Below the pieces are notes generated by a model. The model did not search any database. It was not told where the DNA came from and saw nothing but the letters and a program-made list of their open reading frames with translations. Made by a program: the position numbers and the translations under genes. Positions 8,087-16,160 of a stretch of 19,371 nt of DNA are shown piece after piece. Numbering within the stretch: position 1 is the stretch's first letter; each line of letters starts with the position of its first letter. Source of the DNA: Lachnospiraceae bacterium UBA6998 (lineage in GTDB: Bacteria; Bacillota; Clostridia; Lachnospirales; Lachnospiraceae); assembly GCA_002448395.1 (NCBI GenBank), contig DJXS01000045.1, forward strand, positions 1 through 19,371, written 5' to 3'.

Positions 8087-8092
8087 ATTATA
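8087..8092 (-). promoter_or_regulatory. Candidate -10 of the dctP promoter
   Basis: Perfect TATAAT on the minus strand with no good -35 at 16-18 nt, as expected for an activator-dependent promoter. The repeat block at 8035-8074 would then lie in the first bases of the transcript. A second, weaker start is possible from TTGACT (8042-8037). Confidence 0.45.
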
Positions 8093-8177
8093 AAAAATCA
8101 GTGAATAAATGCATATGGGAATATTTTTTGAAACACTGGTAAATTCTTGTTCTTATTATCTGAAAATCCCTGTTTCG

Positions 8178-8186
8178 TGATAAAAT
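8178..8186 (+). promoter_or_regulatory. Candidate extended -10 of the microprotein gene
   Basis: TGATAAAAT fits TGnTATAAT at five of six core bases, 43 nt before the ATG at 8230. No clear -35 is seen. The AT-rich stretch 8095-8177 shows no gene. Confidence 0.4.
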
Positions 8187-8229
8187 ACTACAAAAGACAG
8201 CCTGTTACAGGACTTGTGGAGGTAAGGCC

Positions 8230-8364
8230 ATGCCCAGTATTTTCAATGTTCTCGTGTGTATTCTCGCACTGCTTGTCGGCGTGCTGATCGGCGAAAAATA
8301 CCGCAAGTGGAAAAAGGACCGCGATGAAAAAAACAGCCAGGATGAGAAAAAAGGCAAAAAATAA
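8230..8364 (+). CDS. 44-residue single-span membrane microprotein
   Basis: Small gene below common length cut-offs. It starts at an ATG with a perfect GGAGGT 6 nt upstream and stops at TAA 8362-8364, which lies in the arm of a strong terminator. The product starts MPSIFNVLVC, has one hydrophobic span (about residues 4-20, ending LLVGVLIGEKY), then a highly charged Lys/Asp/Glu tail. The topology suggests a cytoplasmic charged tail anchored in the membrane. It has its own ribosome site and terminator and a likely promoter, which argues that it is real. I do not recognise a family. Confidence 0.7.
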   Translation: MPSIFNVLVCILALLVGVLIGEKYRKWKKDRDEKNSQDEKKGKK

Positions 8365-8395
8365 GAGGACGGGGGTTGTTCCCTGTCCTCTTATT
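8360..8395. terminator. Bidirectional terminator between microprotein and CPBP protease genes
   Basis: An 11-bp stem (8360-8370 with 8385-8395) has further GGG/CCC pairing inside. A T-run follows on the minus strand and TTAATTT on the plus strand. It serves the two convergent genes at 8230-8364 and 8413-9786. Confidence 0.88.
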
Positions 8396-8412
8396 AATTT
8401 CATTTACATGCT

Positions 8413-9786
8413 CTACTGAGCCTGAGCCGGCTGAACCTGCGCGGGTTCTCCGCTCTCCTGTGACTGCTTCTGCGTCTCGGCTGGCTGTGTCTGTGTCTCA
8501 CCAGACTGTGTCTGCGTCTCGGCCGGCTGCGTCTGCGTCTCGGCCGGCTGTGTCTGTACCGGTTCTCCGCTCTCGCTCGGCTTAATGCCCTGACTCTCCA
8601 TATACTGATTTATTTCATCCGCATGATCGTTCATCCATTTTGCGCCGAACATGCTCGCTGCTGTGAGTCCCGCCACGATCAGGGTCAGTACTACTGCTTC
8701 CCAATAATGGTTCTTTCCGGCATCTCTTATCTCGGCTTCCGCCCAGTGATCCATCTTCTCTCCGCGCTTCGTAACAAGCCCGTAGACCAGGACAATAACA
8801 ATGGCGGCTGCTATCATCACGTTGGCGCCCATACTTCCTTCCACGCCGAAACTCGTGTTGTAGAAAATGCCGTCGCGCGCCGAAGCGGCTTCAAGCTTGA
8901 AGACAGAATATTTTGACACAATGCCGCTGTTGGGCAGGCCGAACACGATGCTCTGGGAGAAGTTCCATGCCGTGTGGGCCCAGATCACCGTCCAGAGGCT
9001 GTCCCAGTAATAGACGATCAGCGAGAACAGAACGCCGATCAGGAATACCTGAAGCAGGCCGAGATTCGTCACTCCGGGATTTCCCATGTGCAGCGCCATG
9101 AAGACCAATGCGTTCACGAGGACCGCGATGGCCGGCCAGCGATAACGACGGCGAAGCTTCTGGTACAGATAACACCTGTCTATGATCTCCTCCGCGCCCG
9201 ATTGGATCAACACGCAGAACAGGAAGATAAAGAAGAGCTTCGGATCAAACCCATTAAATGACAGCTTGATATCCCCCATGATGACCGACATCAGGATACA
9301 GAACCCATTCATACCGAATCCAAGCAGAATACCTGCCGGAATTGCCTTGAGGTTGTTGCCGTGTCCGTTATAGAGGAAAGCCTTCCACATGGGCCAGTTG
9401 CTCTTAAAGAGCAGGATCACCAGCATGAATACGATCCAGATTCCATAGAAATTAAAATACTGAAGAAGGAACTCCACGCTGTCCGCGTCGCCCAGAAGAT
9501 TCATACCGATCTGGTTCGCGGGTATGACCCATCTGTTCAGGATCAGGCTCAGGAGATCTCCAAATAAGATCAGCAGGACAGACAGCATAGCTGCGATCAC
9601 GAAGATATCTGTCCAGCTTGCGCACGCGCGAAGGAAAGACTTCTTAGACTTCTCATCCTGCACAGGGGGCTCCACCGGCGGTACGGGAGGCTCCTCAGGC
9701 GGCACGGGTGTCCCCTGCTCCGGAGCAGGAACTTCCTCTGCTGAAGAAGCCATAATGTCTTCAGTTACTACCTTTTCTGTTTCCAT
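8413..9786 (-). CDS. CPBP family intramembrane metalloprotease (CAAX protease-like)
   Basis: Membrane protein of 457 residues. All three CPBP (Abi) motifs are present: GAEEIIDRCYLYQKL (EExxxR type, about residue 198), FMALHMGN (FxxxH, about 233) and HTAWNFSQ (HxxxN/D, about 270). These form the glutamate/histidine metal site of this family. A Pro/Glu-rich cytoplasmic N-terminal tail (about 15-45) precedes the membrane domain. After the last span the C-terminus is a Gln/Thr/Glu/Pro repeat tail. AAGGAG sits 6-7 nt before the ATG at 9786; the in-frame ATG at 9813 has its GGAGG touching the start codon, so it is less likely. CPBP proteins process prenylated proteins in eukaryotes and serve in peptide maturation or immunity in bacteria; no substrate gene is seen here. 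Confidence 0.9.
   Translation of the reverse strand: METEKVVTEDIMASSAEEVPAPEQGTPVPPEEPPVPPVEPPVQDEKSKKSFLRACASWTDIFVIAAMLSVLLILFGDLLSLILNRWVIPANQIGMNLLGDADSVEFLLQYFNFYGIWIVFMLVILLFKSNWPMWKAFLYNGHGNNLKAIPAGILLGFGMNGFCILMSVIMGDIKLSFNGFDPKLFFIFLFCVLIQSGAEEIIDRCYLYQKLRRRYRWPAIAVLVNALVFMALHMGNPGVTNLGLLQVFLIGVLFSLIVYYWDSLWTVIWAHTAWNFSQSIVFGLPNSGIVSKYSVFKLEAASARDGIFYNTSFGVEGSMGANVMIAAAIVIVLVYGLVTKRGEKMDHWAEAEIRDAGKNHYWEAVVLTLIVAGLTAASMFGAKWMNDHADEINQYMESQGIKPSESGEPVQTQPAETQTQPAETQTQSGETQTQPAETQKQSQESGEPAQVQPAQAQ
8467..8559 (-). repeat. 21-bp tandem repeat encoding the CPBP C-terminal tail
   Basis: Codes for about four copies of ETQTQPA (with variants SGETQTQ and ETQKQSQ) at the protein C-terminus. 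Low-complexity tails of this kind often vary in copy number by slippage. It is coding sequence, not a CRISPR array, because there are no unique spacers. Confidence 0.7.
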
Positions 9787-9898
9787 GATTTTCTCCTTAT
9801 CTGACTTTTTCATCCTCCGTCAGCGCAGCTTCCTCCGCTGCTGTCGGTTTTTAATCTTTGCTATTTATATTGACATGACACGCTGACATTGTAAATGA

Positions 9899-10621
9899 TT
9901 ATTCTTCCAGCAGTCTCTTGAGGAGCTGTTCCCTGCTGTTAATAAACAGAGAAGTCACCTGATAGCTGTCAGTCTCCTCATAGGAACAGGGATGGATCGC
10001 CCCGCCGTCGAAACTCAGGATCTCCGCGCCGGGCAGTCCCAGCAGGATTGGCGAATGTGTCGCGATTATAAACTGTGAACCCTCCTTGGCTAAGCGGTCG
10101 ATCTCCATGAGCAGAGTCAGCTGCCTCTGCGGAGAAAGGGCCGCCTCCGGCTCATCCAAAAGATACAGTCCGTTTGGCCTGAAATTGTTCTGCACAAGGG
10201 CCAGGAAGCTCTCACCGTGCGATTTTTCATGATAATGCTGAGGTATGCCGCCTGGGCCCCTGCTGTATTCCTCTTCCATAGTCGCCACGTTATAAAAGCT
10301 CTCCGCCCGAAGAAAATATCCTCCTCCGGCCCGCCTTATGCCCCTTGAAAGGCGAATGGCATTACAGAGTTCCGAGTGGGAATCATAGGTGGAGAAATTG
10401 TAATTTTTGGTCCCGCCTTCCGGATTGAATCCACTGCTTACCGCGATCGCCTCCAGGAGCGTCGACTTTCCGCTTCCGTTCTCCCCTACAAAGAATGTGA
10501 CCGGATGCGTAAAATCGATACGGTCTGTCCCGCTGATCGCCGGAATGTCCCGGAGATAGCTTTCCCGGCTTATTTTGTCCCAATTGATCATTACACTGTT
10601 GATCAGCAGATTGTTCCGCAT
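9899..10621 (-). CDS. AAA family ATPase (RecF/SMC-like, predicted ABC-type ATPase)
   Basis: Soluble ATPase of 240 residues. Walker A is GENGSGKST (46-54). The ABC-like signature and Walker B lie close together in YLLDEPEAALSPQRQ (about 152-166), and the H-switch is ATHSPILL (about 187). The short insert between the Walker motifs resembles small stand-alone ATPases (COG3910 type), not full SMC proteins. AAAGGAG lies 10 nt before the ATG. It precedes the CPBP protease gene on the same strand with a 112-nt gap and no clear terminator, so read-through is possible. Role unknown: such proteins occur in DNA repair, defence and regulation. Confidence 0.85.
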   Translation of the reverse strand: MRNNLLINSVMINWDKISRESYLRDIPAISGTDRIDFTHPVTFFVGENGSGKSTLLEAIAVSSGFNPEGGTKNYNFSTYDSHSELCNAIRLSRGIRRAGGGYFLRAESFYNVATMEEEYSRGPGGIPQHYHEKSHGESFLALVQNNFRPNGLYLLDEPEAALSPQRQLTLLMEIDRLAKEGSQFIIATHSPILLGLPGAEILSFDGGAIHPCSYEETDSYQVTSLFINSREQLLKRLLEE

Positions 10622-10723
10622 TTTTCCGGTGCTCCTTTGATCTCGATCCGCCCCTGTCTGCGCCGCTCATCATTCATTACGGCTAATGACTGAAAAAAGA
10701 TGATAATATGGCGGTCATCCGTT

Positions 10724-10729
10724 TATAAT
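10724..10729 (+). promoter_or_regulatory. Candidate -10 of citX
   Basis: Perfect TATAAT, 65 nt upstream of the citX ATG. The -35 match at 16-18 nt is poor. The divergent ATPase gene has only a weak TATTAT on the other strand (10707-10702). Confidence 0.4.
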
Positions 10730-10793
10730 TATAATGAAAAACAGCAGCAAAAGGAACCGACGCCAAAACTTAATAGTAAGGAGTATTCGAATA

Positions 10794-11291
10794 ATGGAAG
10801 GAACAGAGATTGATCTGATACAGATGCTGGATTGCCGTGAGCGCCGTAATTTCATACAGAACGAATTGCTGGACAAATATCATTGCCCCGTTATTTCCTT
10901 CTGCATGAACATCCCCGGGCCGATCAAGACAAATCAGCAGATCCGGGAGGCCTTTCTTGAAGGCAGAGGGGCTTTGACCGCCGTACTTGAGAAGGCTTCT
11001 ATAGCGGTTTTGCAGTCTTTTGACATTGCAGAACCCACGGGAGACGAATGGATCGCGGCTGTCGACGCCGACTCTGCCAAAGTGAAAGAACTGACAATGG
11101 AAATAGAAAACAGGCACCCGTTCGGGCGCCTGTTTGATATCGATGTGATCGGAGTGGACGGAGTAAAACTCTCCCGCCCCCGCTATCGCAAATGCCTGAT
11201 CTGCGGGAAGCAGGCCCAGGAATGTGCCCGCATGCGGGCTCACTCTGTCCCTCAGATGCAGGAAGCCGTCATGAAGATGCTGGCTAAGTAA
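10794..11291 (+). CDS. citX: Apo-citrate lyase phosphoribosyl-dephospho-CoA transferase-like protein (CitX)
   Basis: Protein of 165 residues, close to the usual CitX length. CitX attaches the 2'-(5''-phosphoribosyl)-3'-dephospho-CoA prosthetic group to the acyl carrier subunit of citrate lyase. Family features are seen: an N-terminal Gly/Pro-containing strand VISFCMNIPGP, the core motif HPFGRLFDIDVIG (about 105-117), and the C-terminal SRPRYRKCLICGKQAQECAR with the paired cysteines, then HS. The ATG at 10794 is chosen because AAGGAG lies 10 nt upstream; the earlier in-frame ATG at 10734 has none. No citrate lyase subunits (citD/E/F), citC or citG lie in the window, so this copy is separated from its usual partners. 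Confidence 0.85.
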   Translation: MEGTEIDLIQMLDCRERRNFIQNELLDKYHCPVISFCMNIPGPIKTNQQIREAFLEGRGALTAVLEKASIAVLQSFDIAEPTGDEWIAAVDADSAKVKELTMEIENRHPFGRLFDIDVIGVDGVKLSRPRYRKCLICGKQAQECARMRAHSVPQMQEAVMKMLAK

Positions 11292-11341
11292 GGATACGGT
11301 GTCGTTCCTATATTCTGAGTTCGATGAGAGCTGAATTGCAT

Positions 11342-11491
11342 TCATTGATTATCAACAGCCTGTTCCATTCGGTGATCTCTGTGCATTTCCCTCTTCGCCG
11401 CGCGGATCTTGGACTTAAGGAAAGAAGTTCCCTTGATGAATACCGCATGATCCGCAAACACGGAGGGGTCATCAAAATAGAGATAAACTCT
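11342..11491 (-). pseudogene. Possible 3' remnant of an unrecognised gene
   Basis: A 49-codon open frame on the minus strand reads RVYLYFDDPSVFADHAVF and onward, with a natural amino acid mix, an Arg/Lys-rich end (KSKIRAAKREMH) and a TGA stop, but no start or ribosome site; a TAA lies directly upstream in frame. The longer overlapping frames in this stretch have less natural composition. It may be the tail of a decayed gene. The rest of 11292-11727 shows only the promoter region of the next gene. Confidence 0.25.
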
Positions 11492-11606
11492 TTAAATCGC
11501 GGCAGTGTAAATGACAACCAGCCATATTCCGGTGACCGGACAATTCCTTTTTTGTCAGTCTTTTTCTGTTTCCCTATACTCAGCTGACTATCTTCATATA
11601 TTATCA

Positions 11607-11669
11607 CAATAATCAGCCTATAAATGTATTTAAATCGTATTGACGGCTGATTATTGCACGTTATATTAT
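11607..11669 (+). promoter_or_regulatory. Promoter and inverted-repeat operator of the DUF234 ATPase gene
   Basis: TTGACG (11640-11645), an 18-nt spacer and TATTAT (11664-11669) form a plausible promoter. A perfect 12-bp inverted repeat, CAATAATCAGCC (11607-11618) and GGCTGATTATTG (11645-11656), has its right arm between -35 and -10, the position of a repressor site. Confidence 0.5.
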
Positions 11670-11727
11670 TATATACAAGAAAACCGGGCTGTGGGCTTTA
11701 TTTTCAGAAAGGAATAGGGACCGGATA

Positions 11728-13164
11728 ATGATCGGCAGGGAAAAAGAAACTTCCGAACTGGTAGAATTGTATAACCGTAAAAATGCAGAACTTGTTGCGA
11801 TTTATGGAAGACGCCGTGTTGGAAAGACATATCTTGTCGACGAAACATTCAAAGGGCGGATTACATTCCGGCATGCCGGATTATCTCCGGCGGAGTTCTC
11901 CGAACAACCCGCAGAGCGTCCAATAAAGAAACAGCTTCAAGCGTTTTATTACTCGCTGATCACACAGGGCATGAAGAAAGACCATTGTCCTGAGGACTGG
12001 CTTGAAGCTTTCTTTATGCTTGAAACGCATCTTCAAAACATAGATGACGGCGCAAGGCAGGTAATCTTTTTTGATGAACTGCCTTGGATGGACACGCCTA
12101 AATCAGGGTTTATCACAGGCTTTGAAGCATTTTGGAACGGTTGGGCGTGCCATCGGAATGTGATGGTAATTGTTGCCGGAAGCGCCACATCCTGGATTCA
12201 GGATAAGCTAATCAATAATCATGGCGGTCTATACGGCCGTGTAACTTATGAGATCAAACTTGAGCCGTTTACATTAAGGGAATGTGAGTTGCTTTTTATG
12301 GAACGGGGCGTTCGTCTTTCAAGGTATGATATCGTTCAAAGCCACATGATATTTGGCGGCATCCCATATTATCTGAATTATTTCCAGCGGGGGAAGAGCC
12401 TTGCCCAGATCGTGGACGAGATGTTCTTTCAAAAAGGCGCGAAGCTTGCCATGGAATATGAACGGCTGTTTTCCTCTGTTTTTACGAATCCGGAAATGAT
12501 GACGGATATTGTCAAAGTACTGGCCAAAAGGAGTAAAGGCTTTACAAGAAAGGAGCTTTCCGAAAAAGCAGGCTATTCGGAAGGAGGCACTTTGACCAAG
12601 GCATTAAACGCCCTGGTCGCAAGTGATTTTGTAATAAAATACATTCCCTTCGGATGTGGAAAAAGAGAGGCGCACTACAAGCTGACTGATCCATTCTGCA
12701 TCTTCTATCTTCGATTCGTTGACAATTATGATTCCTTACCGGACACCTTTTGGCAGCAGAACGTGACATCCCAAAGGATCAACGTTTGGCGTGGGTATTC
12801 GTTTGAAAATGTGTGTTTTGGCCACATAGACCAAATAAAGCGGGCGTTAGGTATCAGCGGCGTGTCAACGACACATTCCGCATGGACAAAGATGGCGGAC
12901 GAGGAAGGCGGGACACAAATCGATCTGATCATCTCAAGAAAAGACAATGTGGTCAACATGTGCGAGATCAAGTTTTACAGCGATCTGTTCGCTGTTGATA
13001 AGAATTACGATCTGCTGCTACGGCACCGGCGCTCTCTTCTTGGTGAAGAGATTCCTAAAAAAAGTATTGTTCACTCTACCTTGATCACTACCTACGGCAT
13101 AAAAAACAATGAGTACAGATGGGCATTCGATAATATCGTCACGATGGATGATTTGTTTTTATGA
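11728..13164 (+). CDS. Archaeal-type ATPase with DUF234 nuclease-like C-terminus
   Basis: Protein of 478 residues of the STAND-like archaeal ATPase family. It begins MIGREKE, typical of the group. Walker A is GRRRVGKT (27-34), Walker B is VIFFDELPWMD (about 112-122) and sensor 1 is VIVAGSATSW. A winged-helix-like region (about 271-310, FTRKELSEKAGYSEGGTL) follows. The C-terminal DUF234 region has Asp399 in TQIDLI and Glu413-x-Lys415 in CEIKF, the arrangement of a PD-(D/E)xK nuclease core. An AGGGA lies 7 nt before the ATG. Base composition is more AT-rich than in neighbours, and it is flanked by gene remnants on both sides, suggesting acquisition by transfer. Role unproven; proposed roles include mobile-element or defence functions. 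Confidence 0.88.
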   Translation: MIGREKETSELVELYNRKNAELVAIYGRRRVGKTYLVDETFKGRITFRHAGLSPAEFSEQPAERPIKKQLQAFYYSLITQGMKKDHCPEDWLEAFFMLETHLQNIDDGARQVIFFDELPWMDTPKSGFITGFEAFWNGWACHRNVMVIVAGSATSWIQDKLINNHGGLYGRVTYEIKLEPFTLRECELLFMERGVRLSRYDIVQSHMIFGGIPYYLNYFQRGKSLAQIVDEMFFQKGAKLAMEYERLFSSVFTNPEMMTDIVKVLAKRSKGFTRKELSEKAGYSEGGTLTKALNALVASDFVIKYIPFGCGKREAHYKLTDPFCIFYLRFVDNYDSLPDTFWQQNVTSQRINVWRGYSFENVCFGHIDQIKRALGISGVSTTHSAWTKMADEEGGTQIDLIISRKDNVVNMCEIKFYSDLFAVDKNYDLLLRHRRSLLGEEIPKKSIVHSTLITTYGIKNNEYRWAFDNIVTMDDLFL

Positions 13165-13357
13165 TTTCATGAGGTGCGGATGCTGCCGCAGTTTCAGCGC
13201 CGACGCTTCCGCCGCCAATTACAACGACATTATCGCCGGAGGTATTCTTCTTGCCGCTCAGAATCTCCTTTGCCTTTTCGGGCTGCGCCGCTTTCTCCCG
13301 GGTCTCTCCCGCCGGCTTCCGGATGGATTTGCCTGAACCGCTGCATAATGCTTCCAA
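13165..13357 (-). pseudogene. Remnant of an FAD-dependent oxidoreductase
   Basis: The minus-strand frame contains EKAKEILSGKKNTSGDNVVV followed by IGGGSVGAETA (around 13190-13275). This matches the Rossmann nucleotide-binding segment (GxGxxGxE) in the second half of Old-Yellow-Enzyme-type dienoyl-CoA/enoate reductases. Homology stops on both sides: the N-terminal flavin barrel and all downstream sequence are missing, and the frame runs into the end of the DUF234 ATPase gene. An internal remnant left by deletion or insertion is the likely reading. The rest of 13358-13437 shows nothing. Confidence 0.55.
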
Positions 13358-13437
13358 GGTTTTTGTAATGTGATGTCCCTACCGAATCCTCTTAGTGATC
13401 GCGGTTTGTTAGCTTTCCGGCATAATCTACCCATAAC

Positions 13438-13469
13438 AGAACCGGGCGGGAAATATCCCGTCCGGTTCT
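13438..13469. terminator. Hairpin after the enolase fragment
   Basis: A 14-bp stem with one G-T wobble (13438-13451 with 13456-13469) has an AATA loop, 30 nt past the enolase stop. The trailing T-run is weak on either strand, so terminator strength is uncertain. Confidence 0.6.
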
Positions 13470-13499
13470 CCTTATTTCCTGGTGATCTACAATTTTCTT

Positions 13500-14593
<1,094 letters not shown>

Positions 14594-14663
14594 CTTTTTC
14601 CCAAAATGCTCAAAAACACACAAAATAGCTGAAAACGTATTAATCACGAGCAACTTCTTATTC

Positions 14664-14713
14664 TCATATGATAAATACAAGTTATTGAACTTCTTTTTAT
14701 CATGTGATACAAA
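14664..14713 (+). promoter_or_regulatory. Promoter and operator of the XRE-DUF3990 operon
   Basis: TTGAAC (14685-14690), 17 nt, TACAAA (14708-14713). An inverted repeat TCATATGATAAA (14664-14675) and TTTATCATGTGA (14696-14707), matching at 11 of 12 positions, spans the -35 and spacer. A smaller AAGTT/AACTT pair (14679-14692) is nested inside. Autorepression by the XRE domain encoded 29 nt downstream is a reasonable inference. Confidence 0.6.
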
Positions 14714-14741
14714 TAAGTTAGGCCTGCTGAAAGGAGCACTT

Positions 14742-15599
14742 ATGGATAATCACTACAGAATTGATGAAGACTGCAGACTCTTTAGAGAAATGCGGCATCT
14801 TTCACAAACTGAACTTGCAAATAAACTCGGTCTCGGGTTGGCTACTGTCAACCGCTGGGAAAACATGCAGTCTGAGCCGGCAGAGGATAATCTGGAAAAG
14901 TTTTATGCCTACGCATATCGCAGTTTCATCAGGTTGAACAGTATCAAGGAGCAGTTCTACAGAGAAGAACTTAATCAGGATGAGCATTTGCTTTTTCATG
15001 GAGCCAAGGCAATCATTGAAGGTGAGATTCGACCCGATGTGTCCCGACACAACAATGATTTTGGACAGGGCTTTTATATGGGAGAATCCTTTCGCCAGGC
15101 GGCATTGTTCGTCTCGAATTTTGAGTCATCCTGTGTTTATGCCATTAAGTTCAAAGACGCCGGCCTCACAAAAGCGTCTTACTCAGTGAATACTGAATGG
15201 ATGCTTACAGTTGCTAGTTTCAGGGGAAAACTAAGAGGACGGGTCGGTGATGAACAACAGGCGAGGATACGTGCAAAGGCTGACAGCGCAGATTATATAA
15301 TCGCGCCGATTGCAGATAACAGAATGTATCAGATCATTGACAGTTTCATTGACGGAGAGATTACAGACGAACAATGCAGGCATGCCCTGGCTGCTACGGA
15401 ACTGGGTATGCAGTATGTAATAAAAACAGACAGGGCCGCAAAATGTGCAGAAGTATTAGAGAGATGCTTTCTCTGCACTCCGGAGAAAAACGACTATACG
15501 TCAGCAAGAAAAGCGGACCTGAAAGCATCTGAAGATAAGGTACGGGCAGCAAGAATCAAGTATAGGGGGAAAGGAAAATACATAGACGAACTATTATGA
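14742..15599 (+). CDS. XRE helix-turn-helix fused to DUF3990 (predicted ADP-ribosyltransferase-fold), candidate toxin
   Basis: Protein of 285 residues. Residues about 10-56 are an XRE-type HTH (LSQTELANKLGLGLATVNRW). From about 84 onward the sequence follows the DUF3990 pattern: HLLFHGAKAI (His86), then SRHNNDFGQGFYMGE (Tyr112), FRGKLRG, SADYIIAPIADNRMYQIIDS and ATELGMQYVIKT. DUF3990 is, to my knowledge, placed in the ADP-ribosyltransferase fold group; His and Tyr at these places would fit an H-Y-[EQ] type active site, with the third residue not assigned. The ATG at 14742 has AAAGGAG 5 nt upstream; an in-frame TTG at 14685 falls in the -35 element. It overlaps the next gene by 4 bp (ATGA). 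It is AT-richer than the left half of the window. A toxin function is inferred. Confidence 0.8.
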   Translation: MDNHYRIDEDCRLFREMRHLSQTELANKLGLGLATVNRWENMQSEPAEDNLEKFYAYAYRSFIRLNSIKEQFYREELNQDEHLLFHGAKAIIEGEIRPDVSRHNNDFGQGFYMGESFRQAALFVSNFESSCVYAIKFKDAGLTKASYSVNTEWMLTVASFRGKLRGRVGDEQQARIRAKADSADYIIAPIADNRMYQIIDSFIDGEITDEQCRHALAATELGMQYVIKTDRAAKCAEVLERCFLCTPEKNDYTSARKADLKASEDKVRAARIKYRGKGKYIDELL

Positions 15600-16096
15600 A
15601 AGAATTAGATAAAGACGGACGGATTCTGTGCGAACTACAAGGGAAAATATTTGAAAGCTCTGCAAAAGAATATACGACAAGTTCGGCTATTTTTGTACGG
15701 AGATACATGAATTCAGATTACGCCGCAAGAATGGATCGGGACGGTTTCGCAGACAGACCTACCGATGTGCAGGATGCTTTTTCCTCTCTTGACGAGCAGT
15801 ATGGAGTCAGCCAATACGGAAGTCTGGTCTATGCGCAGGATGAACTGTTCTGGATCGGATATATCTACCGATGCTGGGCCTATGCATATGAATTATCAAG
15901 CAAAGCAGTGTACAAAATATGCAATGTAAAAGATATGCATGCGGTTTATTACGCGTATCATACAATGGATCCGCTGAATGCTGTCCAAAGGCTGATGGAA
16001 GCAAAAGGTATTGATCCGGACACGGATTGCACAATTGAAGCCGGTGTGCGATTACTGCGCAAAATCAGGAGTGAACTGCCCACCGCCTACGCATAA
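15596..16096 (+). CDS. Partner protein of the DUF3990 gene, candidate antitoxin; 3' end altered by an insertion element
   Basis: Protein of 166 residues with no named domain that I can give. It starts at the ATGA overlap with the DUF3990 gene, so translation is coupled. Features: an acidic helical N-terminus (ELQGKIFESS), a Tyr/Trp-rich core (FWIGYIYRCWAYAYELS) and a conserved-looking AVYYAYHTMDPLNAVQRLME. The last residues SELPTAYA and the TAA stop come from the right end of the tnpB element at 16071-17979. Without the element the frame would read KIRNQVLSL and stop at 17997-17999. Most of the protein is therefore intact and only the final six residues are changed. Antitoxin role is inferred from position only. 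Confidence 0.75.
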   Translation: MKELDKDGRILCELQGKIFESSAKEYTTSSAIFVRRYMNSDYAARMDRDGFADRPTDVQDAFSSLDEQYGVSQYGSLVYAQDELFWIGYIYRCWAYAYELSSKAVYKICNVKDMHAVYYAYHTMDPLNAVQRLMEAKGIDPDTDCTIEAGVRLLRKIRSELPTAYA

Positions 16097-16160
16097 TGCT
16101 AAGAGGCGGGGGGCTTCGTGCCGCTTACGCGGTCACAGGGCAGACACCTGCCCGCTGTCC
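16071..16160 (-). ncRNA. Predicted omega-RNA scaffold of TnpB, guide running into 16070-16051
   Basis: In TnpB elements the guide RNA overlaps the 3' end of tnpB and the right end. On the minus strand three hairpins follow each other: GGGCAG/CTGCCC (16138-16153), CCGC/GCGG (16121-16132), and the terminal CCGCCT/AGGCGG hairpin (16083-16109). The scaffold should end in TTCAC at 16075-16071, with the guide reading TCCTGATTTTGCGCAG from 16070 downward, inside the partner gene. The 5' limit is not visible and is approximate. Confidence 0.6.

Noticed and set aside
8460..8560. Regular repeat considered as a CRISPR array
   Set aside because: The units are contiguous 21-bp codons of the CPBP tail with no unique spacers.
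11111..11135. GC-rich hairpin followed by TTT, like a terminator
   Set aside because: It lies inside citX over the codons of the conserved HPFGRLFD motif, so base composition of the motif explains it.
11308..11607. Minus-strand frame of 99 codons and the plus-strand frame at 11324-11587
   Set aside because: Neither shows a ribosome site or a family pattern; the third frame at 11342-11491 has a more natural composition and is listed instead as a doubtful remnant.
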